Positions 22,609-38,106 of a stretch of 64,000 nucleotides of DNA are shown here, piece after piece. The DNA is from a virus. Location: IMG/VR virus record IMGVR_UViG_3300042305_001773, positions 141,045 through 205,044 of that record. One strand, 5' to 3'. Under the pieces are notes generated by a model that saw nothing but the letters and a program-made list of their open reading frames with translations, had not been told where the DNA came from and did not search any database. Made by a program: the position numbers and the translations under genes. How positions within the stretch are numbered: position 1 is the stretch's first letter; each line of letters opens with the position of its first letter.

Positions 22609-23139
22609 TCACGGAGGCGGGGCTTGAACCGGCGGCGTACCGATCCACGTCTGTCCGCCCGGGAGCAGCGTGTCTGCGATATCAAGCGTTGTCTTGAGCC
22701 GCTGTACGTCTTCGGCTACATCTTCAATAAACGCTTTGACTTCAGCGCGCGAGCGCAGCAGCACGTCAACGTAGTTCAGTCGAAACCACGCCGGACGGTA
22801 ATTCGGAAGCGGGTCGTCTTCCGGGTATTCCTCAAGGTCTGTTGGCGAGCATACGTGGTCAAACGCCCCGACCCGTTCTTCTGCTCCCGGTTTGAGGGGC
22901 AGCATTTGATAGGCGAATATTTTTGTCGGCATATCCACCGCGTCACTTGCTGTAATGCGCACGCGAATGCCGTCTGTAGTTTCGTAGTTATACCGGCTGA
23001 CCTGCCACGTTAATTTGACACGCCGAGGATTGCCCGGCGGAGGGGGCGGCGGATCAAGATCGGGGATATAGAAATTGAGCCCAAGCGTTTCCGGCAGCTC
23101 AATGATTCCCTCAATTGGATCTGGTTGGCAGTCTGGCAT
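22609..23139 (-). CDS. Hypothetical tail-associated protein, 176 aa
   Basis: A short N-terminal segment is followed by a proline run (DPPPPPPGNP), then a beta-rich domain (VKLTWQVSRYNYETTDGIRV, then PTKIFAYQMLPLKPGA) and a helical end with a Pro-rich terminus (PPVQAPPP). The domain between residues 40 and 100 looks Ig-like. Its position directly after the Ig-like and collagen proteins suggests a virion decoration or fibre-associated protein. No family is named. Confidence 0.55.
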   Translation of the reverse strand: MPDCQPDPIEGIIELPETLGLNFYIPDLDPPPPPPGNPRRVKLTWQVSRYNYETTDGIRVRITASDAVDMPTKIFAYQMLPLKPGAEERVGAFDHVCSPTDLEEYPEDDPLPNYRPAWFRLNYVDVLLRSRAEVKAFIEDVAEDVQRLKTTLDIADTLLPGGQTWIGTPPVQAPPP

Positions 23140-23140
23140 G

Positions 23141-23419
23141 TTATTCTTGCTCCGGTAAAACGCGGGCGGTAATGTTAACAGGCCCCGGCGTTGTGGATCG
23201 CACGTACGCCAGCGCTAAGCCCTCGTCGTCGGTTGGTCCCGGTTGTGTTATCTGGGCGGTCGGTACATCGGCCACGATTTCTGTTTGCCGCCCTACGACG
23301 GGCCTGTTCCAGTGATCGCGCAAACGAATTTTGACAACCGCTGCTTTTAGGCCGTCCGCGAGCACCTGCGGTTTTGAGCCGTACAGGATTTTAGAGTTCT
23401 GCGGGCTTACATAGCTCAT
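23141..23419 (-). CDS. Single Big-1/invasin-type Ig-like domain protein, 92 aa
   Basis: The layout ADGLKAAVVKIRLRD, then RPVVGRQTEIVAD and TDDEGLALAYVRST, then PVNITARV matches a bacterial Ig-like domain 1 (dG...A.V.V.v.D..g.pv.g; tD..G.a.a...s...G...v.a). The 92 residues make up one domain and little else. Such domains decorate phage capsids and tails and help bind carbohydrate surfaces. It is coupled to the upstream gene by an ATGA overlap (23416-23419). Confidence 0.65.
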   Translation of the reverse strand: MSYVSPQNSKILYGSKPQVLADGLKAAVVKIRLRDHWNRPVVGRQTEIVADVPTAQITQPGPTDDEGLALAYVRSTTPGPVNITARVLPEQE

Positions 23420-23784
23420 GGATACGAATACCTCTGCGGCGTCTCACCGTTTGGCGGCGCGTAATATATTGTAACCCCTGTTGTCTCAATACTCGGCGTC
23501 TTGGCGACAAATTGAATAAACTGCCGCATTGTTTCGCCGTCGCCGTCTTTGGATGTATTTAGCGCTTCAATAAACGCCTGCACGCACGGCGACAATACGT
23601 TATTGTCCGCGCGACACCGACAGCCGCGTTCTTTTGCCGAGCGCTCAAATGACTCGTGGCATTCAGTAAATTTTGCTTTAAGCTCCTGCATCCCCGGCAC
23701 GGCGTTAAAAAACTCGTCCTGCCGGCCAAACTGCATTATGTTATCTCGACTGATCGAGATCATGCGCGTAATGCGCTGCGTCAT
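23416..23784 (-). CDS. Hypothetical Cys-containing protein, 122 aa
   Basis: MTQRITRMISISRDNIMQFG leads into a helical body with several Cys (FTECHESFERSAKERGCRCR, then LSPCVQAF) and a strand-rich end (TTGVTIYYAPP). No family is recognised. The ATG has GCGAGG upstream. It belongs to the fibre block by position. Confidence 0.55.
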   Translation of the reverse strand: MTQRITRMISISRDNIMQFGRQDEFFNAVPGMQELKAKFTECHESFERSAKERGCRCRADNNVLSPCVQAFIEALNTSKDGDGETMRQFIQFVAKTPSIETTGVTIYYAPPNGETPQRYSYP

Positions 23785-23839
23785 AACTAGAGTCCTCGCG
23801 GGGTTATGGTCGCATTCTAATCAGGACGCAAAAATAGCG

Positions 23840-24739
23840 CTACGACTGCGCAGCGGCTTTGACAGCCGCGCGGAGGGTCGCGTTGGTTTGTAGTTCCGCA
23901 ATAAGCTGAGTAAGCGTTAACTCGCCTTGCGGCCCTGTTGGCCCTGTAGCGCCCATATTGCCGCAGGGGCCGGTTGCACCCGCCTCTCCGACGCCTGTGG
24001 CTCCTGTCGCGCCACGCGGCCCTGACGGGCCTGTTATGCCGCGAGGGCCTGTGGCGCCCTGCGGACCCGTCGAGCCTGTGTCGCCTTTAGCGCCGCGGGT
24101 GCCAGCCGGCCCGGACTGCCCCTGTGGACCCTGTGCGCCTTGTGGGCCGGCCGTACCTTGTGGGCCCATTAAACCCTGCGGCCCAATTAAGCCCTGCGGC
24201 CCCGGCGAGCCTTGCTGCCCGCGGTCTCCCTTTGGTCCGGTTGCCCCGCGTGGCCCGGTGGCTCCTGTGGCGCCCGTAGCGCCTGTAGAGCCGCGCGCGC
24301 CGTTTGTGCCGTTTATACCCGCCGGGCCAGTAGGGCCGGTGGCGCCTCTGGGACCGGTCGGGCCAGTGGGGCCGGTTGGCCCGGTTGGTCCCGTGGGGCC
24401 AGACGGACCGGTAGGGCCAGTAGCGCCAGTGGTTCCTTTTGGCCCGGTCGCGCCTGTTATGCCAGAAACGCCTGTCGAGCCGCGCGGACCTGTTGCGCCT
24501 ATTTTGCCTGTCGGACCCGTTAAACCTGTCGGGCCTTTGTCGCCTTTGATTCCTTGCGCCCCCTGCGGTCCAGCGGGGCCTCTGGCGCCGGCGGGACCTT
24601 GCGGCCCAATAGGCCCGGGGTTTCCTTGCGGGCCTTGCGGTCCGGCAGGGCACACACCGCAGCCACCGCCGCCCTGCGCCATTGTCGTACCGTCATACGG
24701 CACAAACTCGATTTCGTCGTTGTTGTCAGTGTCTGCCAT
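23840..24739 (-). CDS. Collagen-like short fibre protein, 299 aa
   Basis: After a 28-residue N-terminus containing CGVC, residues 31-270 are uninterrupted Gly-X-Y triplets, Pro-rich at first and GAT/GPT-rich later (for example [20 protein letters not shown]). Threonine-rich GXT repeats suit non-hydroxylated bacterial/phage collagen. The C-terminal cap [20 protein letters not shown] resembles the end of the neighbouring long fibre and probably nucleates the trimer. It lies two bases downstream of the long-fibre stop. The likely product is a trimeric rod on the tail or baseplate. Confidence 0.85.
   Translation of the reverse strand: MADTDNNDEIEFVPYDGTTMAQGGGGCGVCPAGPQGPQGNPGPIGPQGPAGARGPAGPQGAQGIKGDKGPTGLTGPTGKIGATGPRGSTGVSGITGATGPKGTTGATGPTGPSGPTGPTGPTGPTGPTGPRGATGPTGPAGINGTNGARGSTGATGATGATGPRGATGPKGDRGQQGSPGPQGLIGPQGLMGPQGTAGPQGAQGPQGQSGPAGTRGAKGDTGSTGPQGATGPRGITGPSGPRGATGATGVGEAGATGPCGNMGATGPTGPQGELTLTQLIAELQTNATLRAAVKAAAQS
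23925..24640. repeat. 9-bp periodic collagen-coding repeat (short fibre)
   Basis: Plus-strand DNA shows a 9-base period built on CC at every third codon, the complement of Gly codons GGN. The antisense frames therefore look like open proline-rich proteins but are by-products. Confidence 0.8.
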
Positions 24740-24741
24740 GT

Positions 24742-30498
<5,757 letters not shown>

Positions 30499-30499
<1 letters not shown>

Positions 30500-31275
30500 T
30501 AGACAACACTCCTGCCGACAGTATCAACAACAATTGTCTCGCCGTCAGCGTAAATTCGCAACACAGCGTCGGCGACTGCTTGATTTGTTGCTGTAAACGT
30601 GAAATTACCAAAGTCGTCGGGACCGCAACCGTTGATTGTTTTTAGATATCGCTTGTTCGGAAAATCGTCGCTTTGTGGTTCGCAGAGGAACCGGCGAAAC
30701 AGCGGCACGCCCACGATGTCGACACGAATGACGCCCGGCCCGTCTTGGCGCAGCACAACACCCTGATCGCCGACTAACCAGATATCGCCGGTCAGGAATT
30801 GTTTTGTCTCAGGCCGCACGGCTCGAACGCCCGGCTCGTTTGCGGGAATAGAGACGCTGCTTACAAATTCTGTCTGATCGATTTCAAACGTATACGTGCC
30901 GGGGCCCCAGCCAGAAAAGCGCGCAAGCCCCGTAGTTGTCGAGAGCAGCATTCCGGCTGGGCGACCGTATTGATCCGCAAACAGCAGTACGCCGTCTGCC
31001 GGCGGACTCAGCGGATTGTACGATGCCGACACGCGTGTGCTCAGCTCTTCATCGCCTACGTTTATTGTGACGCTTTGTGGCGCCACGACGATCGAAGATA
31101 TGTAAACACGTTGATACCCACCAATAATGAAAAACGACGCGTCAATAAACGTGTCTGGCGCGATTGAAATGTTTTCTGTAGTTTCGCTTTGCAGCCCGGC
31201 CGAGTCTGCAAACGGATACCGCGACGCTTCTTGCTCGTCGCGGAACTCTGGAAATAGAATTCGTGCGCCTGACAT
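30499..31275 (-). CDS. Distal-tail protein, R-Y-P/ING family member 2, 258 aa
   Basis: The N-terminus FRDEQEASRYPFADSAGL has the R-Y-P tag; beta-rich sequence follows (VYISSIVVAPQSVTINVG, then GPGTYTFEIDQTEF). LTGDIWLVGDQGVVLRQDGP and the ING motif YLKTINGCGPDDFGNFTF lie near the C-terminus. This compact version has only the tag, a beta domain and the ING element, and may represent the ancestral module. Start and stop overlap neighbours as TAATG. Confidence 0.65.
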
Positions 31276-33005
31276 TATTGCACCACAAACTTGTTAAAAA
31301 ACGTAGACGCTTGATTAGTAAATAAACCAATAGACCCGGTCACTTCGCCCGGGTTGTTGATACTGGTTGTGCCGCTCACCGGATGTGAGCCATTCAGCTC
31401 GGAGACGGAAAAAGAAACAGACAAGCTGCTTCCGTTCAACGACAGGCTTGCGTACATCCGGTACCACATGTTTACTTTTGCGCTGTAATTGACTGACAAC
31501 TCGTCGACGAATATGTCACCGTTGTACCGCAGTACACGCACCTTGCCGCGCGTCCCGTCGACGATGACGACAACATATCTTGTTACAACTTGCCCCAGTT
31601 CCAGCGTCTGCATGTAGTTCAACACAAGGCCGCCGTTTCTGGCTGCTCCGTTTGTGCCTAGTTTGAACTCGGTCATGATCGAGCGATTCAGCGCCCAGTC
31701 AGTTGCGCAGTTTTTAAGCACGGCGATATTCGTACCGCCGATGCCGATAGACAGATATGTGCCGTGATTTGTTAATGCCGCGCCAAGCTCCGGGTCAAAC
31801 TCGCCCGGTGCGCAGTTTCCGCAAATCGGCGGGGCAAGTGTTTCTTGCGGCGAGAACGAACCCGCTTTAGTAACAAAATACGCGTTCGGCTGACACGAGC
31901 CAAAATCAACGCAAAGCGGCAGCGGCATGCACGCGTAGTCAGGCGGATCTAGCGTCTCATCTACAACCAGATCAATTGCCGCTGTCGGATCTGGCCAGCA
32001 ATATTCGTCAATTACGATATCTGTCTCGACGTAATTTGAACCATCCCATCGATACACCTTATTGGTATCAAACGCTAAATACAGTCGTTCAAGTTCGCCC
32101 GCCGGTGGAAACGACGCTTGGTTTGCGTACACCGTAATGTTTTCGCCAGTGGGTTCGCAGCATAGGTCTTTAAACGCTTGCGGCGGTTTGGGTTTGTTAG
32201 CGTCACACACCGCGCCTAAACCAATGTCTGTCACTATGTCTGCGCCGCCGCAGTTTTCAAAGTTCACGGCGGTAAAACCGTCGAATACAATGTCGATATT
32301 TCCGTCGCAATCCGGCGCCACGCCGTTGATTGTTTCAATCGGTGTTTTGGGGCACGTGCCGCTTTCGGGTCGTTGCGCGCACGGCCCTAAGAACGTCGCA
32401 AGCGGGTTATAGTCGCCAGTAACAAGCGCGCTGTCTAGGCGAAAGACAATCGCCGGATAATCGACAGCGTCGTATTGAATCGTTTCGTATTTTGCCGTAA
32501 CGGGTGACGTACCAATAAGGTTCACTACCCCCTGTAGCGCCGTGCCAAGATTAATTTTGCCAATTGTGGGGATAGGTAGCGGGCGATACGGGCGCGCGTT
32601 TCTCGGTTGCACAAGTGTTTGTCGTGCTGCGCTGTATCGGCCGACAAATGGCGTATCTACACCGGGGCCGAACACCACCCACCCAGAGACGCCAGACGTC
32701 ATAGCGGTCACAGGATAATTTACGTATGGCGCGACAGGTTGCGGAACTGACACGGCGCACACGGTCTGCCCGCTTGAATCAATCTCTGTCGCCGCGCCGA
32801 ATAAGATCGTGACAATACCGGCTGATACCGTCATCCCCTGAACGTATAAATACTCGCCCAGCGTTGAAGGAAAACGGATATGGCAATCAACGAGCACGTC
32901 TTCGCGAATAAACGCGCCACGGTCGTCGACGCCCGTTGAAATATCGTCAAGCGGGTACCGTCGTGTGGACTGCAGGTTGTACCAGTTTTGATTGCGAATA
33001 GACAT
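31275..33005 (-). CDS. Distal-tail protein with ING motif and C-terminal jelly-roll lectin-like domain, 576 aa
   Basis: The tag is LQSTRRYPLDDISTGV. The ING motif PIETINGVAPDCDGNIDI is central. A short linker module (RLYLAFDTNKVYRWDG), often found in phage fibres, follows. The last 170 residues have a concanavalin/LamG-like layout: TEFKLGTNGAARNGGLVLNY, then YVVVIVDGTRGKVRVLRYNG, then WYRMYASLSLNGSSLSVSFS, and end in SIGLFTNQASTFFNKFVV. Such domains bind carbohydrate, so this is a good candidate for host recognition. Confidence 0.65.
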   Translation of the reverse strand: MSIRNQNWYNLQSTRRYPLDDISTGVDDRGAFIREDVLVDCHIRFPSTLGEYLYVQGMTVSAGIVTILFGAATEIDSSGQTVCAVSVPQPVAPYVNYPVTAMTSGVSGWVVFGPGVDTPFVGRYSAARQTLVQPRNARPYRPLPIPTIGKINLGTALQGVVNLIGTSPVTAKYETIQYDAVDYPAIVFRLDSALVTGDYNPLATFLGPCAQRPESGTCPKTPIETINGVAPDCDGNIDIVFDGFTAVNFENCGGADIVTDIGLGAVCDANKPKPPQAFKDLCCEPTGENITVYANQASFPPAGELERLYLAFDTNKVYRWDGSNYVETDIVIDEYCWPDPTAAIDLVVDETLDPPDYACMPLPLCVDFGSCQPNAYFVTKAGSFSPQETLAPPICGNCAPGEFDPELGAALTNHGTYLSIGIGGTNIAVLKNCATDWALNRSIMTEFKLGTNGAARNGGLVLNYMQTLELGQVVTRYVVVIVDGTRGKVRVLRYNGDIFVDELSVNYSAKVNMWYRMYASLSLNGSSLSVSFSVSELNGSHPVSGTTSINNPGEVTGSIGLFTNQASTFFNKFVVQ

Positions 33006-33008
33006 GAT

Positions 33009-34619
33009 TTAACACGGCGCCTCTGTTTTACCTTCCGCGTTACAGTGCAGTGTTTGCACGGTTTCAGCTATAGCTGGTAATGGCGGCAGTCCGTCATCAA
33101 GGTTGTTACCGCAATTTGTCAAAATAGGTTGCGCGCTGCTGAGATATGTTCCAGTAAGCGTGCCGGTGATCACATACGGTCCGCGGGCGCGGGTGTACTC
33201 CGCGGCTGGGTTAGTCGGGTCGTACTGATTGAATTTAACCCGAAACTGCACGTACGCCGAATCACCGGGTTTGATTTGCGGAAACACAGCTGAATACTGG
33301 AAACCGCCACCAGTAACGTTGATACCGACGGCCGAGCCGCGAATGCCCGGCGCGTACATGGCTGTATACCCGCATTCTAGTTCCGGGCGTACGGCAACCG
33401 ATGTTTGCGTTTCCGGGTCGGCTGGCACGAGGTCGCCGCTGACTGAAAGGTTTACAGTCAGGCGTGTCGGCTCGGCGCACGTTTCGCACGGGTTGCAAAG
33501 CATCATCACGATATCTAAATACGAGCAACGCTGCGGCACCATAAACAAGCGTAGCGGGCGCTGTACGCTGCACGACCGTTGATCTAACCAGCGCGCGATG
33601 TTGTTCTCGTGCTCTGTGCGCACATTTTCGGCACGCTGCCCGATCAGCTTGTATCGGTAACTTGTCTCATTCATGTACTGCGCAGTATTTGCATAGTCGT
33701 CGCAACCGCAGCACGGAACGCAGTCTGCGCCGACTTGTTGATGCGCCGTCGTAGACGGGTTTACCGGGTGCGGCGTCGCGACGCCAACGGTAACGGGGCG
33801 TCGAACCCAGAGGCAGTCCGTCGCGCCGAGCCTGAAATCTCCATCTGCGCCAGTCACGCCGTTAATCTTTGTGATAGGTACTGCAACGCCACCGGGACAA
33901 TTGCTGTAGCGCCCCAATCCCGTACCAGCCACCGCGCTAAAATTAACACTCGTAATGTTGCGAAAGTTTTTTGTGGCTGGCGGTGTAGTGGTAATTTCTG
34001 TGTTGTATCCGTTGTTGAATGTGAACGCGCCGGTATACCGCGGCGAAGTAGTTTGTCCGTTGCGAACACGCAACGACAATAACCGGCGCGGCATTTTGTA
34101 TACCGCACGCTCGTCGAGCCGGGCGTTTATAGGCGTCAAAAATTTGTCGTAGTTTCTGCGCGTATCGTCGTCGGTTTCGCCGTTGTCGTCGTCTGGCCAC
34201 GTTGTGTAAACAACAAGCCGGCACACCGCCCGCGCCGTTTTCCACTCGTAGATGCGATAATCGCCGCTCCACGGTTGGCTGTTAAACGTAGTTCCTGCTG
34301 ACGTCGTATCGATGATTACGCGGTCGTTTTCGTCGACAATGACGATATCGGCTGCGTGGGTCGGTGTCGGAAAACCAGCGGGCGGTGCGTTCTCTATGCA
34401 ACCAATTCCGTATAAATGTTTAATCCGTAGCGGGTGGGCCGCGGGCACAATTGCAGTGTCGTACTCTCCGTCGTCGTCATAGGCGAGATGCAAGTCGGCT
34501 ATCAAATAGCGGATATCGGCCGACGGCGCTACGAGCGGATAGTCCAACCCACTTTGTGGCTGGACGACACCGATACCCGCGCGGCCGTATTTTGATGTTT
34601 GAAAGTCGGGGCATGTCAT
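33009..34619 (-). CDS. Distal-tail protein, ING family member, Cys-rich, 536 aa
   Basis: The N-terminus (YGRAGIGVVQPQSGLDYPLV) keeps only D-Y-P-L of the tag. The first 150 residues form a beta domain (DIRYLIADLHLAYDDDGEYD). The ING motif is VPITKINGVTGADGDFRLGA, followed by a Cys cluster (GADCVPCCGCDDYAN). A later domain (LTVNLSVSGDLVPADPETQT) looks Ig-like. It probably joins the baseplate to fibres. Three bases separate it from the next gene. Confidence 0.6.
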   Translation of the reverse strand: MTCPDFQTSKYGRAGIGVVQPQSGLDYPLVAPSADIRYLIADLHLAYDDDGEYDTAIVPAAHPLRIKHLYGIGCIENAPPAGFPTPTHAADIVIVDENDRVIIDTTSAGTTFNSQPWSGDYRIYEWKTARAVCRLVVYTTWPDDDNGETDDDTRRNYDKFLTPINARLDERAVYKMPRRLLSLRVRNGQTTSPRYTGAFTFNNGYNTEITTTPPATKNFRNITSVNFSAVAGTGLGRYSNCPGGVAVPITKINGVTGADGDFRLGATDCLWVRRPVTVGVATPHPVNPSTTAHQQVGADCVPCCGCDDYANTAQYMNETSYRYKLIGQRAENVRTEHENNIARWLDQRSCSVQRPLRLFMVPQRCSYLDIVMMLCNPCETCAEPTRLTVNLSVSGDLVPADPETQTSVAVRPELECGYTAMYAPGIRGSAVGINVTGGGFQYSAVFPQIKPGDSAYVQFRVKFNQYDPTNPAAEYTRARGPYVITGTLTGTYLSSAQPILTNCGNNLDDGLPPLPAIAETVQTLHCNAEGKTEAPC

Positions 34620-34622
34620 GTG

Positions 34623-35567
34623 TCACCCCGACGCTGAGCAGCCCGAGTCGCCGAGCTGGCTCCCCAGTACGACCAGACTCATCTGTGTTACTTCAGAACC
34701 GAGCCGCGTAATAAAGTTTTGCAACGTTGTCACGCCGTCGCCAAACCGGTTGATTTGATTGACAATAGCGTCCAGCTCCGTGCAGCCGCAGCAAGGTTGC
34801 GCGCACGTGTCAGAAAACTTTAAACCGTTGCTCATCGGCGTGATTTGAATGCAATCGTCTGGAGCAAGAATAAAATTACCGTCTGTGCTGCACACGCCGT
34901 TGATACACCGAATACACGATCCAATTTCTGGTGTTTCGCAGTAGCACTCTTCGTTTAAGTTTGTACCCGAGATCGCGTCAAAAACGATTTCAGTTTCCGT
35001 GGCAAATGACACAGCGGTGATGCGCACGTTGTTTCCAGCGACAAGCGTTACGTCGCCGTAAATAGGCGCGCTCATTTCGCCGTTGTTTGATATGCGCAGC
35101 CGCGTGACCGCGCGCAGCATCGGGCGGATCGTATCCGGCTCTAGCTCGCCGGCTGCAAATGTAAACTCGTACAAACCCGGCGGCATTTGATCAATCTCAT
35201 CAAGCGTGCCGAGTACGACCCGCCCGACACAGTCATCAAAATCGTCTAAGCCGCCGAGCGCGTACGACCGATTAGGCTGGTAATTACTTCGGACAATGTT
35301 CGCCGCCGCCACGTCAACAGCTGTGCCGTTGTTGTCGTATCCGATAGTGATATTGAAACCGGTCGGGGCTATTAACAGGCTTTTGATAAAAAAACGATTG
35401 GGAGCAAACGCCAGCCCGGAATGAATTGGCAGATACAGCGCGACGATAAAACTATCGGGCAGTCTGACCGTGCCAGTCGGGTCTGTTTTGGTGGCGCGCT
35501 CGGTTAGCGGGTACGACCGCTGCGAGTTGTGATTGAGCCACTGTAGATTCCAGTTTCCAATCGGCAT
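34623..35567 (-). CDS. Distal-tail protein, R-Y-P/ING family member, 314 aa
   Basis: The tag NHNSQRSYPLTERATKTD is followed by a beta-rich region (SFIVALYLPIHSG, then RFFIKSLLIAPTGFNITIGY). The ING motif is CIRCINGVCSTDGNFILAPD, next to a Cys cluster (CAQPCCGCTELD). The end is helical (AIVNQINRFGDGVTTLQNFI). The N-terminal half aligns by eye with the 258-aa protein (IISSIVVAPQSVTINVG against IKSLLIAPTGFNITIG), supporting duplication. Confidence 0.65.
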   Translation of the reverse strand: MPIGNWNLQWLNHNSQRSYPLTERATKTDPTGTVRLPDSFIVALYLPIHSGLAFAPNRFFIKSLLIAPTGFNITIGYDNNGTAVDVAAANIVRSNYQPNRSYALGGLDDFDDCVGRVVLGTLDEIDQMPPGLYEFTFAAGELEPDTIRPMLRAVTRLRISNNGEMSAPIYGDVTLVAGNNVRITAVSFATETEIVFDAISGTNLNEECYCETPEIGSCIRCINGVCSTDGNFILAPDDCIQITPMSNGLKFSDTCAQPCCGCTELDAIVNQINRFGDGVTTLQNFITRLGSEVTQMSLVVLGSQLGDSGCSASG

Positions 35568-35580
35568 GGTGGCTCACCTG

Positions 35581-37440
35581 TTATGTCGCGCTATAGATGA
35601 TACCCGTAACGCGCAATACGCCGATTTCGCCGTAGGCGTTGTCCTCGGTGCGGCCGATGGTGACCAACACGGTGTCGCCCTGTTCTACGTTAAACGGCGC
35701 GCTATCGCGCGTGATAACATGATTCATAAACAAATCCGCGCCAGAATTAAATGTGAGCGAATTGTCTGTTGTTATCAGCGGCTCACCTTCGGTAGACGTC
35801 AACGCAGGGGCCGGTAAAATACGTTGAGTCATATACAGCGACGGCATTACTTTTTTACTGTTATTTGGTCCGCTGTCGCGCCCAAACAACTGCACGCGAA
35901 TTTTCATTTGCAGATTATCGCCGAGATTGCTGCCGGGCACATTAAACCGCAAGCGCAGCAACGACGCCTGATCACCCGGAAAACCGAGATAGGGAATGTC
36001 CATATACAGCCGCTCAACGGCATCGCTCAGCCGAATGATCTGCGGCGAAATCTCGCGTTCGACTAGCTGATCCGTGTAATCTATTTTTAGAATCCCTTGG
36101 TGCAGCGTGATCGGCGTTGTTATTCCGTCAAGGTTGAACTGCGCTTTTTCTTGCTCTGTTAACGCGCGCGGGTTTGCACGTGAACCTGTAATAGCAATCT
36201 GATTTGACAGCGTAAACGCACCCTCAGCGATCCAGCCGCGCGTTAACTGGTGCCGGTTGATTACGCCCTTAAGCGCCTGCCCGCCGGCCGTATCGGCGGC
36301 TGCAATTTGCAAATCTAAGTTGAGTTGCAGGTCGCCAGTCGACGCCGGATCATCTGCGCAGTTCGAAATAGCAATTGGGCTTGTAACTGTTGCGGCAGCG
36401 GGGGTAACCACCGTCTCGGGTGTTGTTCCGTCGACGTCTTTTACGAGGCTTGTGACGACGTTACGATCATTGCCTGTGAGCATTCGGAGATACACCACAG
36501 ATACGCGCATATGCTCGTAGCGCGGGCATTCAGCTGTTTCTTCTGGGTGCTCCGTAGGTGGTGTAAACGGTACGTCATCTTCGCAATCGCTCATCCACCA
36601 AATGCCGTTGGTGTCACAAATCGCAAGGCCGGTCGAACCAAGCGGGATCTCGGTCGCGCCGACGTGATTCACGCCTTTGTCCCACAGCATGGCGACAGAC
36701 TGAATCGGGAGCGGCGGCCAGACGTTTGAAAGCGCCGGATGCTGACTCAGGTTGTAACCAAACACGGCGCCATTCGGCGCTTTGCCGTTAAAGCTCGCGT
36801 GGTTTGCCGGCAACCAGCCCGGGTCGTTTGCCGTTGCGGCTTGCAGTGTTACAAGATCAAAACGATAGTGCGTGTGGTCGTCAATGAAGTCCCGAATGTG
36901 CGGCATGACAACGACGCGCGGTACAGTCGTGCAACTGTCTTTCGGCCCTTGCACGTGGCATACACTGACAGTTACAGCCGGGCGCTGCTTTACGAGTTTG
37001 CCAGCTTCAGCGGCCGACAGGTAATAGCGGCCCGGCGTGATTGCGCCGTCAATAGCGTTGGCTAATTCGGGGATATCGACAATCCCGCGCAGCACGATAT
37101 CGCCAAGTGTTTCGGAGCGTTTGCGTACGCAGATACCGACGCAATCCGACGACGGTTGCACGACAAGCGTTTGAGTGTTGGCGTCTGGCTCGACAGCTGC
37201 CATTGCCCGCTCATACCGATGCTCGGCCCAGTTCCAGTAAACTGGCTGCCCGGGTAGTACGGAGCTACAGATAGTCGCGTTGCTATCGACTAGTACCTTG
37301 CCAAGCTCAGCCGCGTCGAGGCGATCTTTGAGGTAATCCGTGCGGTCTTCAAGCGTACGGTCTGGGCGCGAAACTACGCCAGCCTGTACGGGCTCACCCG
37401 GATTAACGTGTTTGATGTTGTGCAGCCAGTTCCCGGACAT
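35581..37440 (-). CDS. Tail/baseplate structural protein, 619 aa
   Basis: The N-terminus (GNWLHNIKHVNPGEPVQAG, then RPDRTLEDRTDYLKDRLDAA) is a common opening for phage fibre or baseplate-attached proteins, where a short helix after RT-L-E-R-TDYLK trimerises. A long beta-rich body follows, with ITPGRYYLSAAEAGKLV, a module often found in fibres and appendages. Position between the gpI-like region and the ING family suggests the inner fibre adaptor. No enzyme motif is seen. Confidence 0.6.
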   Translation of the reverse strand: MSGNWLHNIKHVNPGEPVQAGVVSRPDRTLEDRTDYLKDRLDAAELGKVLVDSNATICSSVLPGQPVYWNWAEHRYERAMAAVEPDANTQTLVVQPSSDCVGICVRKRSETLGDIVLRGIVDIPELANAIDGAITPGRYYLSAAEAGKLVKQRPAVTVSVCHVQGPKDSCTTVPRVVVMPHIRDFIDDHTHYRFDLVTLQAATANDPGWLPANHASFNGKAPNGAVFGYNLSQHPALSNVWPPLPIQSVAMLWDKGVNHVGATEIPLGSTGLAICDTNGIWWMSDCEDDVPFTPPTEHPEETAECPRYEHMRVSVVYLRMLTGNDRNVVTSLVKDVDGTTPETVVTPAAATVTSPIAISNCADDPASTGDLQLNLDLQIAAADTAGGQALKGVINRHQLTRGWIAEGAFTLSNQIAITGSRANPRALTEQEKAQFNLDGITTPITLHQGILKIDYTDQLVEREISPQIIRLSDAVERLYMDIPYLGFPGDQASLLRLRFNVPGSNLGDNLQMKIRVQLFGRDSGPNNSKKVMPSLYMTQRILPAPALTSTEGEPLITTDNSLTFNSGADLFMNHVITRDSAPFNVEQGDTVLVTIGRTEDNAYGEIGVLRVTGIIYSAT

Positions 37441-37464
37441 CCTTGTCCTCCGGCAGTTAGTTGA

Positions 37465-38097
37465 TTACAAGAACGCGACATCCCAAGTGATGCCGATTTG
37501 CGATGACGCTTCCTTGGTCACCTGATTTCCGCCGCTAAAAACTGTTCGCGCAAACACGACGTCTTTTGATCGATCGCTTAACACCGGCGCGGCTATGAGA
37601 GCGGCGGCGTACACGCGGCTGTTGTTTGCGCTGTTAAACTGCCGCTCTTCACCTTCGTACACAACGCGCGCTTCGGAGGTCTGCGCAAAGAACGTGAGCT
37701 GATTGCCAGATTGATTAACGGGTAGGTTGGCGTCGTAACCGGCCGACACGCTTAAGGCTGGTTCAATGCTCAGCGGGACGCGAATAAAATTGCGCGTCTG
37801 AGAGTCGACTAGCGAGTTGTAGTACGTGATATCTACGTTACGGCCGAAGCTGGGTGTCGAGACAGTCAGCTCGGGATCGATGTTTTCGTACTCGATGTAC
37901 ATAGCCGAAATGTGATAATCCAGCCGGTCAGGCTGCCGACGATAGCCCAGCTGTTTGGCAGCGATAAACCCCCAGCCGTATTGGATCTGGTTTGCTTGCG
38001 AGAACAACGGCAGCTTTAGGCCGGTCTTCTCGTCAATGCGCCACACCGACACGTGTCCGCGTACGCCAAAAGCGGGGGTAATGTTATCGGCAGCCAT
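37465..38097 (-). CDS. Baseplate-associated structural protein, 210 aa
   Basis: A beta-rich protein (FGVRGHVSVWRIDEKTGLKL, then QIQYGWGFIAAKQLGYRR). The middle NPELTV-type strand and FFAQTSEARVVYEGEERQFN, then SRVYAAALIAAPVLSDRSKD, resemble a phage tail protein family that precedes fibres in myoviruses. No precise homologue is named. It lies ten bases downstream of the 573-aa baseplate gene. Confidence 0.55.
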   Translation of the reverse strand: MAADNITPAFGVRGHVSVWRIDEKTGLKLPLFSQANQIQYGWGFIAAKQLGYRRQPDRLDYHISAMYIEYENIDPELTVSTPSFGRNVDITYYNSLVDSQTRNFIRVPLSIEPALSVSAGYDANLPVNQSGNQLTFFAQTSEARVVYEGEERQFNSANNSRVYAAALIAAPVLSDRSKDVVFARTVFSGGNQVTKEASSQIGITWDVAFL

Positions 38098-38106
38098 GTG
38101 TTGTCC

